DNA of 64,000 nt from Flavobacterium sp. (GCF_017744675.1 NZ_JAGIAV010000004.1:420567-484566); one strand, 5' to 3'; shown: positions 26,797 through 36,463, numbered from the stretch's first letter. Numbers and translations are program-made. Notes: generated by a model from the letters alone, not told the origin.

Positions 26797-27585
26797 ATGA
26801 TGTATTTATCTAATAAAAAAACGATTATGTTTATTAGTGGAGCGTTCATCAGTCACTCCTGTTGGAAAAAATGGATTGTATTTTTTGAAGATGAAGGCTA
26901 TAAAACTGTAGCGCCGCCTTGGCTGTGCAAAAACGAATTGGCTGTCGATTTAAGGCAAACGCATCCCAAATCTAAAATAGCTTCAATTCGTTTATTTGAT
27001 GTGCTGGAGTACTATACTGAAATTATTGACAAACTGCCCGAAAAACCTATTTTAATTGGTCATTCTTACGGAGGACTTCTAACTCAATTATTAATGCAAA
27101 AAGAATTAGGCTCGCACGGAATCTGCCTCAATTCTATTCCGCCTGGCAATCTCATGCATTTTAATTTTCCGTTCTATAAAGCTGTTTGGAATCTTTCAGA
27201 CCATTTTAGTTCATCAAATAAGACTTATTTAATGCCTTTTAAAGCATGGCAGCACTATTTTGCAAACCAAATATCATTTGAAGAACAAAAAGAAGCTTAT
27301 GAATCCTTATTGATTCCCGAATCAAAATCAATTATGCGTGATATTTTTTCAAGATCAGCTAAAATCGATTTTAAAAAGAAACATAATCCTCTTTTGTTTG
27401 TATCAGGTTCAAAAGATGCTTTAGTGCCTGCTTCTTTAAACTATTTAAACTTCAAAAAATACAAAAACCTGCATTCGATTACTTGTTACAAAGAATTTCA
27501 AGATTTCAATCATTTGAGTATAACTGATGAAAATTGGCAAGCTATCGCTGACTTTATCGCCAATTGGCTAAAGAAAATTTCTTAA
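26797..27585 (+). CDS. Alpha/beta hydrolase (lysophospholipase-like), paralogue of the protein at 32690
   Basis: A 262-residue alpha/beta hydrolase with nucleophile Ser90 in PEKPILIGHSYGGLLTQ, acid in FVSGSKDALVPASL and base His in EFQDFNHLSI. The N-terminal strand reads MFISGAFISHSCWKKW, lacking the usual HG. It is clearly related to the protein at 32690: both share the segment KLPEKP-[IL]-[LI]-IGHS and the SIPPGN/GAPPKN loop. Both genes also sit behind sigma-54-type sites, indicating a co-regulated pair. The substrate is not known. Confidence 0.85.
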   Translation: MMYLSNKKTIMFISGAFISHSCWKKWIVFFEDEGYKTVAPPWLCKNELAVDLRQTHPKSKIASIRLFDVLEYYTEIIDKLPEKPILIGHSYGGLLTQLLMQKELGSHGICLNSIPPGNLMHFNFPFYKAVWNLSDHFSSSNKTYLMPFKAWQHYFANQISFEEQKEAYESLLIPESKSIMRDIFSRSAKIDFKKKHNPLLFVSGSKDALVPASLNYLNFKKYKNLHSITCYKEFQDFNHLSITDENWQAIADFIANWLKKIS

Positions 27586-27692
27586 TTTCTAGTTTGTTAA
27601 AATACATAGAAACATAGTTGCAATAAGCTTAAAAAAGGATTTCGACTTATTTAAAAAGCACATATCAATGTTTTTAATTTTTCGCTAACGGC

Positions 27693-29666
27693 TTAAATAA
27701 TTCCTTTCTTTATTTCGAGCTTTTTAATCTTAGAATTTAAAGTCGACGGATGAATATCTAAAATTTCAGCCGCACCACCTGCTCCAGAGATTTTTCCGTT
27801 GCATTTTTTAAGGATATACAAAATATAATCTCGCTCGTTTTCTAATATGGTTTTGATTGAAAATGAATCTTGCACTGGTTCAGGATGCATTTTGGAAGAC
27901 ATTGAAAGTTCAATTTCCTTGATTGTATTTCCATCAGTCAGCAAAATAGCACGTTGCATCACGTGTTCGAGTTCTCTAATATTGCCAGGCCAATTGTAAT
28001 CCATAATCTGCTGCAAAGCAAAATCAGAAAGAACAGGTGCTTTTCTAGCCATTTTCTCGCTATAAACAGCTATAAAATGATTGGCAAGATCTGGAATATC
28101 TTCTTTTCTCTTTTTTAATGGCGGAACCATAATCGGGAAAACATGCAGACGATAGTACAAATCCATTCTAAATCGTCCTGCGGCCACTTCTTCTTCAAGA
28201 TTTTTGTTGGTTGCCGCAATAATCCTAACGTCTATTTTTATGGGCGAAGTGCCGCCTACGCGCTCAATTTCTCTTTCCTGCAAAACACGAAGCAATTTCA
28301 CTTGCAATTCGAGAGACATCTCTCCTATTTCGTCTAAAAAAATGGTTCCTCCGTCTGCCAGTTCAAATTTACCAAGGCGTCTGTCCAGCGCACCAGTAAA
28401 GGCACCTTTTTCATGACCAAAAAGCAATGATTCTGCCAGATTTTCTGGAATTGCTCCACAGTTAATAATCACCAGAGGTTTGTCTTTTCTTGGAGACAAA
28501 GCATGAATACTTTGCGCGATTTTTTCTTTCCCTGTACCGCTTTCGCCTAAAACCAAAACCGAAGTGTCTGAAGGCGAAACTTTTCGGATGTAATTAAAAA
28601 CAGTATTCATTTGCGAACTTTTGCCAATAATACCTTCAAATCCTTCATTGGCATTTACAGACTTTCCGTTTTTAACTTCTGTTTTCTTTGGAGGCGAACT
28701 TACTTCTTCTTTCGAATAGATTTTAGCAACAAACTGACACAAAAGTGATTCTAGCGAACTCAAAATTCGCAAGTGTTCTTGAGAATAAACATTTAGATTA
28801 CGGCTGTAAAAAGTAAAATGATAGTGCTGGATCGAGGCAATTGAAAGCGGAAAAACCAGATACGATTTTATGCCAAAATTATGTGCAATCAAAGCTTTAA
28901 TTGGCGCTTCTTGCAGATTGTTTATCAGCGCTTCTTCGCTATAGATAATTGGTTCTTTATCTACTTTTGATTTTCTATAAGTGTCATTTATTTCCTTTTC
29001 AGAGAGAACTGCAATCTGCGATAGTTTTTGCAAATTGATGATTTGATACTGATCTAAATTTCTACGGACAATTCCGAGATTATCGTAGTGTGTGGCCGTA
29101 GCAAATCCCGCTTCTAAATAATCAAAAGGAATAAAAGTTTGTACTGCTTTTGCAAAAGCCAATAAGGCATCTTCTTTCTTTAGATTGGAATTGATAATTT
29201 CGGTAATTGCTGCTTGAAGCTGAAACTGCTGCAATAACTGGCTTTCTAAGCTATATTGCTGGCGGTAAAATGCGATTTCGAGCGTTGTAAGTACATCTTG
29301 ATCTCGAAAAGGTTTTACAATAAATCCGTAAGGCTGAGTGGTTTTAGCCTGATCTAATACTGTTTTACTTGAATTGGCAGAAATAAATATAAAACCAATA
29401 TATTTTTCTTTAAGAATATGTGCCAACTCAATGCCATTGCGGTTTCCTTTGAGCATGATATCCAAGAAAACCAAATCTGGCTTCTCAACTTCAATTTGTT
29501 CCAAAGCCTGCTCTACCGACCGTGCTATTCCCGTCACCTCATAATTTGCTTTTTCAAGAATCAGCTGCAAATCATGGGCTTCAATAAACTGATCTTCTAC
29601 AATTAAAATTCGTTTTTTAAAACCAGAAGAAACAGCTTGAGATCTGTTATCGGGAGAGTTTTTCAT
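27693..29666 (-). CDS. Sigma-54-dependent response regulator (REC-GAF-AAA+-Fis HTH)
   Basis: A 657-residue NtrC-type activator. Order: receiver domain (about 17-135, phospho-Asp69 in LVFLDIMLKG, Lys in FIVKPF); a GAF-like domain (about 150-320); AAA+ domain (about 345-580) with Walker A GESGTGKEK, sigma-54-contact loop GAFTGA, Walker B GGTIFLDEIGE and the arginine finger region; and a C-terminal Fis-type HTH (KISGAGGAAEILDIHPSTLNSKIKKLEI). It binds upstream sites and drives sigma-54 open-complex formation. The divergent TPR histidine kinase gene at 29873 is probably its partner. Confidence 0.95.
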   Translation of the reverse strand: MKNSPDNRSQAVSSGFKKRILIVEDQFIEAHDLQLILEKANYEVTGIARSVEQALEQIEVEKPDLVFLDIMLKGNRNGIELAHILKEKYIGFIFISANSSKTVLDQAKTTQPYGFIVKPFRDQDVLTTLEIAFYRQQYSLESQLLQQFQLQAAITEIINSNLKKEDALLAFAKAVQTFIPFDYLEAGFATATHYDNLGIVRRNLDQYQIINLQKLSQIAVLSEKEINDTYRKSKVDKEPIIYSEEALINNLQEAPIKALIAHNFGIKSYLVFPLSIASIQHYHFTFYSRNLNVYSQEHLRILSSLESLLCQFVAKIYSKEEVSSPPKKTEVKNGKSVNANEGFEGIIGKSSQMNTVFNYIRKVSPSDTSVLVLGESGTGKEKIAQSIHALSPRKDKPLVIINCGAIPENLAESLLFGHEKGAFTGALDRRLGKFELADGGTIFLDEIGEMSLELQVKLLRVLQEREIERVGGTSPIKIDVRIIAATNKNLEEEVAAGRFRMDLYYRLHVFPIMVPPLKKRKEDIPDLANHFIAVYSEKMARKAPVLSDFALQQIMDYNWPGNIRELEHVMQRAILLTDGNTIKEIELSMSSKMHPEPVQDSFSIKTILENERDYILYILKKCNGKISGAGGAAEILDIHPSTLNSKIKKLEIKKGII

Positions 29667-29709
29667 AAGTGAGTATTTTTTATCTTATCTTGCACTTAAT
29701 TTATTGACA

Positions 29710-29717
29710 CAAAAATA
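29710..29717 (-). promoter_or_regulatory. -7 element candidate of the sigma-54 activator gene
   Basis: On the minus strand TATTTTTG fits TAnnTTTG, 44 bp upstream of the ATG at 29666. No TTG lies at the proper -33 distance. Confidence 0.3.
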
Positions 29718-29825
29718 GTTAATTATCACAATTAAAATTAATCGTTTCTAAATTTAGATAAATAAAAACAACAATTAACCTTAATTTTCATGTTATTTCC
29801 TAAGACATCCAAAAAGGTTTCTAAT

Positions 29826-29833
29826 TATATTTG
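29826..29833 (+). promoter_or_regulatory. -7 element candidate of the histidine kinase gene
   Basis: TATATTTG matches TAnnTTTG, giving a leader of about 35 nt to the ATG at 29873. No -33 TTG is seen at 19-21 bp. Confidence 0.4.
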
Positions 29834-29872
29834 TTACTCTAAAACCTACCAAAACTTAATTCTAAGTAAACC

Positions 29873-32308
29873 ATGAAGCTACTTTACTCGTTTTGTTTGC
29901 TATTTTTTATTACGATTAATACGCAGGCGCAAAATCATCCTGCAACGGCCAATTATGACTTAAAAAAGAAACGCTTATTAATACAAACTTGTTCGGCTTA
30001 TCTGTACAATTCCAATCAAGGTGCTATTGATGCCGACAGCTCTGTAGTTTTAACGTGCAAAGCCTATAAGCTTCCTGTTTCTTTGGCTTATGACGAAGGT
30101 TTTAATGACGGCTCTTATTTAATTGGAAGTGATTTAATTGAAAAAGGAAATATTGAGGCTGCAAAAAGGCTTTTTATCAAATCAAAAGACATCAATAAAA
30201 TAAAACTGGCTTTACAATTGGGAATCTTTTATTTGTTTCAGCCTTTTACAAAACCCGATGACTTAAAAAATGCTAATTTTTATATCAATGAAGCGGTAAA
30301 AATCAGCAATCAGCTAAAAATACAAAAGTGGCAACACGAGAGTTTAATGCTTCTCGGAAAATTCTATTTCCAAATCAACAATTATCCCGAAAGTAAAAAA
30401 TGCTTTTTGCAGGTTGTAAACGAATGCCGAAAACAAAATGATAAAACCGCTCTTGCTGATGCTTTGCTCAATCAGGCGACCTATCAATACGATCTGGATC
30501 CTGAAAAAGAAAAAATTTTAAAAGAAGCCGAAACACTATATAAGGCTTTGGGTTTTGAAGAAAAAGTAATCGAAACTAAAGCAAAATTATGCACCATTTA
30601 TTTCTGGCACGGAAAAATAAATGAGGCCAAGAAAATACTCTACCAAAATATTGCGGCTATGCGTAAAATTGGTTTTAGACAACAGCAATTTGGCGAAACG
30701 ACCCTTTCTTATATCCATGGTGTACAATACAATATTAAAGATGCTCTTTATTATGCTTTAAAAAGTGTACAGACCATGGAAGCTACAAAAGACTACACTT
30801 TTGCCGATATTTTTTATATGCGATTAGGATTTGCGTACCTACAAATGGGACATACAGATGATGCTATAAAAATGGCCCAAAAAAGTATTCAATACGGACA
30901 AAACGTGTATAACAGCGGTAGTTGGTACAAAAGTTTTATAACAGCGACGGCCTCTTTATCTCTAAAAGGAAAAAATAAAGAAGCAATTGAATACATGAAC
31001 TCCATAACAAGCCATTATGCGCCACCAAATGCCATTGACAATATGCTGATGAATTATGCTTATGCGAATAGCTATTGGCGAATTAAAAATTATGGAACAG
31101 CCGAAAAGTATTTTATAAAAGCTGGAGAAGCTGCCGATGGTTTAGATTCGCCCCTAACTTATCGAGATGTCTGCAATACCTATTCGTCTATTGCTTTGTT
31201 TTATTCCAATCGTAAAAACCTTGAGAAAACAAAATTTTATATTGACAAAATCGATGCGCTTTCAAAAAAACACAACAAAACATACAATTCAGAAGCGATT
31301 CAGATGTCTTTGTATAAATTAGATTCACTAAGAGGTGATTTTAAATCGGCTTTGGTGCATCATAAATTGTATAAAATAATGAGCGATTCTCTTTTAGATT
31401 ATTCTAAAAACAAACAGATCGAAGAGCTTAAAATTCAATATGAAACCAAGAATAAAGAACAAAAAATCAAACAATTAGGCAAAGAAACCGATTTGAAGGA
31501 AACAGCATTAAAAAAGTCAAAATTAATAAATACACTTTCAATCTGGAGTTTGGTTTTATTGGTTCTTTTTCTTGCTCTATTGTACAATCGATACCGCCTG
31601 AAACAGAGAACTAATGCCGAATTAGAACTGAAAGAGAAAGAAATCAACCAGAAAAACATCAATCTGAGGCATTTGCTGGATGAGAAGGAATGGCTTTTGA
31701 AAGAAATTCACCATCGCGTAAAAAACAATCTTCAAACCGTAATTAGTCTTTTGAATTCGCAATCGGCTTATTTGGAGAATGATATGGCATTGTCGGCTAT
31801 TAAAAACAGCCAGCATCGCATTCATTCGATGTCGCTTATTCATCAGAAATTGTATAATTCAGAGAATATTTCGACGATTAATATGCCAAATTACATCAAA
31901 GAATTGGTCGAATATTTAAGAGAATCTTTTTCTCTTGGACAGCGCATCCGTTTTGAACTTAAAATTGATCCTCTGGAATTGGATGTTGCACAGGCCGTTC
32001 CGCTTGGACTTATTTTAAATGAATCGATTACCAATGCCATAAAATATGCTTTTCCGGATAACAGAACTGGAATGATCTATATCACCCTACAAGCTACTTC
32101 CGAAAACAAATATCTACTGATAATTGCAGACAACGGAATTGGTTTTGATGCAAACATTAGCAATAAAAAAATCAATTCGTTTGGACTGAGCCTGATAAGA
32201 GGTCTTAGTGACGATTTGGATGCAACATTTTCTATGGAAAATAACAACGGAACAATTCTTAAAATTGAGTTTTCTAAAGAATTTCCAATCAATGAAAAAA
32301 GAAGATAA
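29873..32308 (+). CDS. TPR-containing sensor histidine kinase (HisKA_2/HATPase)
   Basis: An 811-residue kinase with a signal peptide (LLYSFCLLFFITINTQAQ). A periplasmic TPR array spans about 90-490 (helical pairs such as ALADALLNQATYQYDL). A membrane helix follows near 550 (SIWSLVLLVLFLALLYNRY), then a coiled coil, the HisKA_2 dimerisation domain with phospho-acceptor at His613/His614 (EIHHRVKNNLQTVISLLNSQ), and a HATPase with NESITNAIKYAF, DNGIGFD and GLSLIRGL. The opposite-strand neighbour is a sigma-54 response regulator, so the pair forms a two-component system. The TPR region may bind a protein or peptide signal. Confidence 0.93.
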   Translation: MKLLYSFCLLFFITINTQAQNHPATANYDLKKKRLLIQTCSAYLYNSNQGAIDADSSVVLTCKAYKLPVSLAYDEGFNDGSYLIGSDLIEKGNIEAAKRLFIKSKDINKIKLALQLGIFYLFQPFTKPDDLKNANFYINEAVKISNQLKIQKWQHESLMLLGKFYFQINNYPESKKCFLQVVNECRKQNDKTALADALLNQATYQYDLDPEKEKILKEAETLYKALGFEEKVIETKAKLCTIYFWHGKINEAKKILYQNIAAMRKIGFRQQQFGETTLSYIHGVQYNIKDALYYALKSVQTMEATKDYTFADIFYMRLGFAYLQMGHTDDAIKMAQKSIQYGQNVYNSGSWYKSFITATASLSLKGKNKEAIEYMNSITSHYAPPNAIDNMLMNYAYANSYWRIKNYGTAEKYFIKAGEAADGLDSPLTYRDVCNTYSSIALFYSNRKNLEKTKFYIDKIDALSKKHNKTYNSEAIQMSLYKLDSLRGDFKSALVHHKLYKIMSDSLLDYSKNKQIEELKIQYETKNKEQKIKQLGKETDLKETALKKSKLINTLSIWSLVLLVLFLALLYNRYRLKQRTNAELELKEKEINQKNINLRHLLDEKEWLLKEIHHRVKNNLQTVISLLNSQSAYLENDMALSAIKNSQHRIHSMSLIHQKLYNSENISTINMPNYIKELVEYLRESFSLGQRIRFELKIDPLELDVAQAVPLGLILNESITNAIKYAFPDNRTGMIYITLQATSENKYLLIIADNGIGFDANISNKKINSFGLSLIRGLSDDLDATFSMENNNGTILKIEFSKEFPINEKRR

Positions 32309-32501
32309 TTTGAGCGATTAAAGTTTTTAAACATATAGAAACATAGTTTTTTATATCGAAAAAGAAAGTAAAAGAAACTAGTTTCCATACATAGATAAAC
32401 TAGGTACATTCAAATAAGTGAAATGCTTTTAACGCAATTCCGATGCTTTGCAACTATGTTTCTATATGTTTATTGATTCGTTCCAACGCTTAATTCTTTT
32501 A

Positions 32502-32540
32502 TAGCGAAATCTCACTAATCTAAATGCATTTAGCGAAATA
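32502..32540 (+). promoter_or_regulatory. Upstream activator element candidates (two TAGCGAAAT direct repeats)
   Basis: TAGCGAAAT is repeated at 32502 and 32531, 29 bp apart. The GAAATA of the second starts 65 bp before the sigma-54-type site at 32600, the same distance as at 26665/26729 and 53869/53935. Confidence 0.4.
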
Positions 32541-32599
32541 TAGAACTTTTAAATTCCAGAGAAAGCCCTAAAACCTTAATAATTAAGGCATATTTGGCA

Positions 32600-32614
32600 T
32601 GGCATGTAAATTGG
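32600..32614 (+). promoter_or_regulatory. Sigma-54-type promoter (-24/-12)
   Basis: TGGCAT-N5-TTGG, preceded by AATTAAGGCA exactly as at 53935: both read AATTAAGGCA-N10-GGCATG-N4-TTGG. The predicted start is near 32626. Confidence 0.5.
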
Positions 32615-32689
32615 TTTTTCTGAAAAAAGCAAACTTATTGAAAAGTGAAATTTTCAGAGCAATTCTAATATTAATCAAATAAAAGAATC

Positions 32690-33460
32690 ATGTCAAAATC
32701 AAAAACTATTGTGCTTATTCACGGAAATTTTGTCAACGAGAAAACTTGGACAGAATGGAAAAAGTACTACGAACAAAAAGGATATACGGTTTATACTCCG
32801 ACAAATCCAGGACACGAAGGAGTTCCTGCCGAACTGAGAGCAAGAGTTCATCCTGATCTAATCAAAACTGGATTTATAGACATCGTTACTAACATCAGCA
32901 AATTAATAGATACTTTACCCGAAAAGCCTTTGATAATAGGGCATTCGATGGCGGGTATGGCTGTTTTAAAGCTTGTAGAATTAGGCAAAGCTGTTGCTGG
33001 AGTTAGCATTGACGGAGCACCTCCAAAAAATGTGTTCCCGCCATTTCAAACCTTAAAAACAGTCATTCCTGCGTTTGGTTTTTTCTCTTCTTCTCAATAT
33101 TTTATGGGAAGCCGAAAATGGTACGATTATGCTTTTTTTAATACAATACCCGAATCTCAAAAAAGCATTGCCTTTGAGAAGTTTGCCGTACCTGAAAGCT
33201 ATAAAGTAAGCAGAGAATTGGTTTTAAATTCCTTCTCTAATATCAATTTCAAAAGGCCTCATGAACCTATTTTATTTATTGGCGGAGGAAGTGATCATAT
33301 CTTCCCTTCTAACCTCACACAATCAATTGCCCGACGATATAAAGAAAATGCAGGTCGTGTCGATCTTAAAATATTTGATGGAAAAAGCCATTTTATCTGT
33401 GGAGAACCTGGCTGGGAAAGTGTAGCCGAATATATTATAAATTGGTATGAAGAACTATAA
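32690..33460 (+). CDS. Alpha/beta hydrolase (lysophospholipase-like), paralogue of the protein at 26797
   Basis: A 256-residue cytoplasmic hydrolase: IVLIHGNFVNEKTW for the oxyanion strand, Ser86 in IGHSMAGMAVL, acid in FIGGGSDHIFPS and His in DGKSHFICGEPG. It keeps the canonical HG motif that its paralogue at 26797 has lost. Its leader carries a sigma-54-type site and two TAGCGAAAT elements. A group of small palindromes follows the gene. The substrate is unknown. Confidence 0.88.
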   Translation: MSKSKTIVLIHGNFVNEKTWTEWKKYYEQKGYTVYTPTNPGHEGVPAELRARVHPDLIKTGFIDIVTNISKLIDTLPEKPLIIGHSMAGMAVLKLVELGKAVAGVSIDGAPPKNVFPPFQTLKTVIPAFGFFSSSQYFMGSRKWYDYAFFNTIPESQKSIAFEKFAVPESYKVSRELVLNSFSNINFKRPHEPILFIGGGSDHIFPSNLTQSIARRYKENAGRVDLKIFDGKSHFICGEPGWESVAEYIINWYEEL

Positions 33461-33466
33461 AAAAAT

Positions 33467-33689
33467 CATTCCGTTAGGAATGTCATATCGGTAGAAAAAT
33501 TAAATTGGATTTCAGATTACACGTTCCGTAGGAACGTTTGATTAATCGGCTGGCATATTGTTTCTGAATCAGGTGTCCCTACGGGACACTATACAATGCA
33601 ATACATTTTTTTACCGACGAGATATTCCTAACGGAATATTAAATATTGCATTTTATAGAAACGAAATAAAAATCATTCAGTTAAGAATG
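33467..33689. repeat. Composite element of five short palindromes
   Basis: Five perfect or near-perfect hairpins lie in 223 bp: CATTCCGTTAGGAATG (33467), ACGTTCCGTAGGAACGT (33521), GTGTCCCTACGGGACAC (33573), ATATTCCTAACGGAATAT (33622) and a decayed CATTCAGTTAAGAATG (33674). All share the core CCNTAGG/CCTACGG. The flanks ATCGGTAGAAAAA and TTTTTTACCGACGA are also roughly complementary, so the whole may fold as a nested structure. No coding sequence is seen. Confidence 0.65.
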
Positions 33690-33748
33690 TTACGTCGGCA
33701 TAAAAAATATATCAAAATGCTAAATCATGTAGGTTTAGCATTTCTCTT

Positions 33749-34660
33749 TTAATTAAATGATTGTCTAAACTCTAGTGGAGAAAGCGATGCCCGATTTTTA
33801 AATAATCGATGAAAAGACTGCGGATGTTCAAAACCCAAATAGTAAGCAATTTCAGATACTGACATGGAAGTTGTAGACAAAAGTTCTTTTGCCTTTTCTA
33901 TTACTCTGTTTTGAATGTGCTGCTGTGTGGTTTGGCCAGTTTGTATGCGCAACATGTCTGAAAGATAATTGGGACTTAAACAAAGTTCGCTTGCCATATA
34001 TTGAACTGTTGGAACGCCTTTTTCAGCCAATTTATCGCTTTTAAAATAATCATCTAGCAGTTCTTCCAATTTAGTAAGCAGATCGTGATTTGCCTTTTTT
34101 CTGGTCAAAAACTGTCGGCTGTAATAACGATCACAATATTTTAAAAGCAATTCGATGTTGTTCACCAACAAATCTTGTGTAAAAGCATCCATATTATCTT
34201 GGATTTCTCTACCAATATTTTCGATTATCTGCATAATAGAAACCTCTTCTTTTTCTGAAAGATTAAGTGCTTCATTAGCAGTATAAGCAAAATAGCCGTA
34301 TTCTTTAATCTTTACCGCCAAAGGATAATTGTATAAAAAGTCTGGATGCACCGCCAATACAAAACCTTTTACGCCATTTAGCAAAATATCTTCAAACTGC
34401 AATACCTGATTTGGAGCTGTAAAATACATAATGCCTTCATCAAAATCGTAATACTGTTGGCCGTATTTGAACTTTCCTCCTGCACAATCTTTCTTTAAGG
34501 CGATGACATAAAAATCGGTCGTAAAGGCGTTTAAAAGAGTTTCAGATTCTAGTTTTATGTCATCAAAACCAAATACACTCACCAACGGATTTAAAGGTTT
34601 CTTTAATCCTAAAAACTGATGCAATGCATTTATCGACGGTATTTTTACAGGTGTTTTCAT
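33749..34660 (-). CDS. AraC-family transcriptional regulator
   Basis: A 303-residue regulator with an N-terminal cupin-type domain (YGQQYYDFDEGIMYFTAPNQVLQFE) and a C-terminal AraC HTH pair from about residue 205 (PTVQYMASELCLSPNYLSDMLRIQTGQTTQQHIQNRVIEKAKELL, then SVSEIAYYLGFEHPQSFHRLFKNR). The start overlaps the end of the epimerase gene by 4 nt (ATGA), so it belongs to the DJ-1/epimerase/AraC operon and probably autoregulates it. Confidence 0.92.
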   Translation of the reverse strand: MKTPVKIPSINALHQFLGLKKPLNPLVSVFGFDDIKLESETLLNAFTTDFYVIALKKDCAGGKFKYGQQYYDFDEGIMYFTAPNQVLQFEDILLNGVKGFVLAVHPDFLYNYPLAVKIKEYGYFAYTANEALNLSEKEEVSIMQIIENIGREIQDNMDAFTQDLLVNNIELLLKYCDRYYSRQFLTRKKANHDLLTKLEELLDDYFKSDKLAEKGVPTVQYMASELCLSPNYLSDMLRIQTGQTTQQHIQNRVIEKAKELLSTTSMSVSEIAYYLGFEHPQSFHRLFKNRASLSPLEFRQSFN

Positions 34661-35586
34661 TTCTGCTGTTCGCTCTTAATTTGTTCGATTCCTTCTCTGT
34701 AGCTTGTTACAGCAAAATCTGGAAAACGCTTTCTAAATTTTGAATCGTCAAAAACATTAGCATGCTCATATCTCGGAAGGAGTTCTTGCAGTTCTTTTAT
34801 CCCTTTATTAAAAAGCGCTCCTATTTTAAATATCAACTTTGGAATAACGGTATATTTTAATTCTCTGCCATATATTTCAGAAGCCAATGCAATGAACTCT
34901 TTATAATTGAGATGGCTTTCATCAACCGGCAAATGCCAAGTCTGGCCAAAAGCATCTGGGGTATTTCCTATCAGTGCTGTTGCACGGCTTGCATCAGGTG
35001 TCCAAATTAGGCTTCTTTTTTTAGCATCACTCAAAGGTACTTTTAGTTTTTTATTTTCTTTAATAGCAGTAAAAATTAAAGTATTGGTAATGCTCTGCGT
35101 TTTAGCGGGTCCATAAAATTCAGGCGCACGGCAAATTACCGCTTCAAGCTGACCTGATTTTATTTCGTTTAAAACCATTTCGGCCATTTCCTTCCTAATT
35201 TTCCCTTTTCTTCCTATTGGTTCAAAAGCCGTTTCTTCGGTAAGCACTCTGCTATCTTGCGGATACATGTACGTATTATCAAAAAACACTAGTTTTGTTT
35301 TATTGATTTTGCAGGCTTCTATAACATTTCTGGTAATTAGGAGAAACTGTTTTTCCCACAAATCAGAATTCATCGGAAGTCCTAATGTAAAATAAGCAAT
35401 TTCACTGCCTTTTACGGCTTCTATTGCTCTTTCTTTAATGGTTAAATCTGCCGAAAAAACAGTATCGGTATCATTTACTTTTTGTGCTTTACGGCTTACT
35501 ATTCGTATATCTGAAGTATAGTTTCTTTTTAATTCTCTTGCCAATTCTTCACCTATTTGTCCGTTGGCTCCCAATATAGTCTGCAT
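34657..35586 (-). CDS. NAD(P)-dependent epimerase/dehydratase (extended SDR)
   Basis: A 309-residue Rossmann-fold protein. The dinucleotide motif GANGQIG lies at residues 6-12, FSADLTIKERAIEAVKGSEIAYFTLG follows, and the region VFFDNTYMYPQD replaces the usual catalytic Tyr-x3-Lys neighbourhood of SDRs (the Lys is not obvious). ICRAPEFYGPA and the late LIWTPDASRATALIGNTPDAFGQTWHLP fit NAD-dependent epimerases. The activity is unassigned. It lies 1 bp after the DJ-1-like gene and overlaps the AraC gene. Confidence 0.8.
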   Translation of the reverse strand: MQTILGANGQIGEELARELKRNYTSDIRIVSRKAQKVNDTDTVFSADLTIKERAIEAVKGSEIAYFTLGLPMNSDLWEKQFLLITRNVIEACKINKTKLVFFDNTYMYPQDSRVLTEETAFEPIGRKGKIRKEMAEMVLNEIKSGQLEAVICRAPEFYGPAKTQSITNTLIFTAIKENKKLKVPLSDAKKRSLIWTPDASRATALIGNTPDAFGQTWHLPVDESHLNYKEFIALASEIYGRELKYTVIPKLIFKIGALFNKGIKELQELLPRYEHANVFDDSKFRKRFPDFAVTSYREGIEQIKSEQQK

Positions 35587-35587
35587 C

Positions 35588-36286
35588 TTAATTCGCTTGT
35601 TTTTTTAATTGCTTGATTACTTCTTTTGCCATTTCTTTTGAACTAAATGGATTTTGCCCTGTAATTAAATTTCCGTCTGTCACAACATAGGAAGTCATCG
35701 GAATAAACGCCTTTTCGTAAGCTGATTCCCTTTCTTTTAATGCTGCTTCCAGATTAAAAGGCACTGCCTTTTTTCTTCTGGCTAGACTTTCTTCAAACCA
35801 ATTAAAACCAGTAATCTTTTTATTTTTAATGAGATATTCTCCGTTTGATAATTTTACATTCAGCAGTCCGCCAACTCCGTGGCAAATTGCGGCAACCATT
35901 TTTCCGCTTTCATACTGCTTTGCAATACTATTTTGGAGCGTTTTATTCTCTATAAAATCAAACATCGTTCCATGTCCGCCAGCGAGATAGATTAAATCAA
36001 ATTCCTGATTCGAAATAGCATCTACACTTTTGCTGTTTTTTAATAATTCCCTAAAGGAAGATTTTTTCCAATATTGTTCTGAAATTTTATCAAGCGTGAA
36101 GAATTTTAAACTTTCAGGATCTATTGGCACATCTCCGCCATTCGGACTGGCAATTGTAACTTCGTACTTCTCTTTTAGAGCAGCATCATAAATATGTGTA
36201 AGCTCACTTAACCATAAACCCGTTTTAAGGTTGGTTCCTGGATAAGTACCGATATTGGTGGCAATAATTAAAATCTTTAAAATCAT
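35588..36286 (-). CDS. DJ-1/PfpI (Hsp31-like) type 1 glutamine amidotransferase domain protein
   Basis: A 232-residue protein of the DJ-1/PfpI superfamily. The nucleophile elbow is MVAAICHGVGGLL with Cys135-His136, and GGHGTMFDF supplies the preceding conserved loop. The length and the TGLWLSELTHIYDAA start fit the Hsp31/YhbO-like class associated with glyoxalase III or protein deglycase-like activities. It heads the operon with the epimerase and AraC genes and is divergent from a second AraC gene at 36464. Confidence 0.88.
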   Translation of the reverse strand: MILKILIIATNIGTYPGTNLKTGLWLSELTHIYDAALKEKYEVTIASPNGGDVPIDPESLKFFTLDKISEQYWKKSSFRELLKNSKSVDAISNQEFDLIYLAGGHGTMFDFIENKTLQNSIAKQYESGKMVAAICHGVGGLLNVKLSNGEYLIKNKKITGFNWFEESLARRKKAVPFNLEAALKERESAYEKAFIPMTSYVVTDGNLITGQNPFSSKEMAKEVIKQLKKQAN

Positions 36287-36463
36287 AACATCGTTATTTT
36301 ACTACTGCAAATTTCGATTCTATTGTAGAGACAGCTGTAACTAAATTATGGAAAATTGTAACATTATCTCTGAAACTTTAACTCGTTTGCATTGTATTTA
36401 TTGCTAATTTAGAACAGGCTAATAATCAGTTAATTTCTTTCTAAATTACAACAAAAAAACGAT

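Larger units (their letters stand above)
32309..32689. other. Intergenic region with inverted repeat, activator sites and sigma-54-type promoter
   Basis: No gene is seen in these 381 bases. A 20-bp perfect inverted repeat (32329-32348 and 32452-32471, containing ATAGAAACATAG) brackets about 100 bp. TAGCGAAAT occurs at 32502-32510 and 32531-32539, and a sigma-54-type site lies at 32600-32614. Confidence 0.5.

Noticed and set aside
33551..33565. TGGCAT near 33551 as a sigma-54 promoter
   Set aside because: No -12 TTG at the right distance, it lies inside the palindrome cluster, and no plus-strand gene follows.
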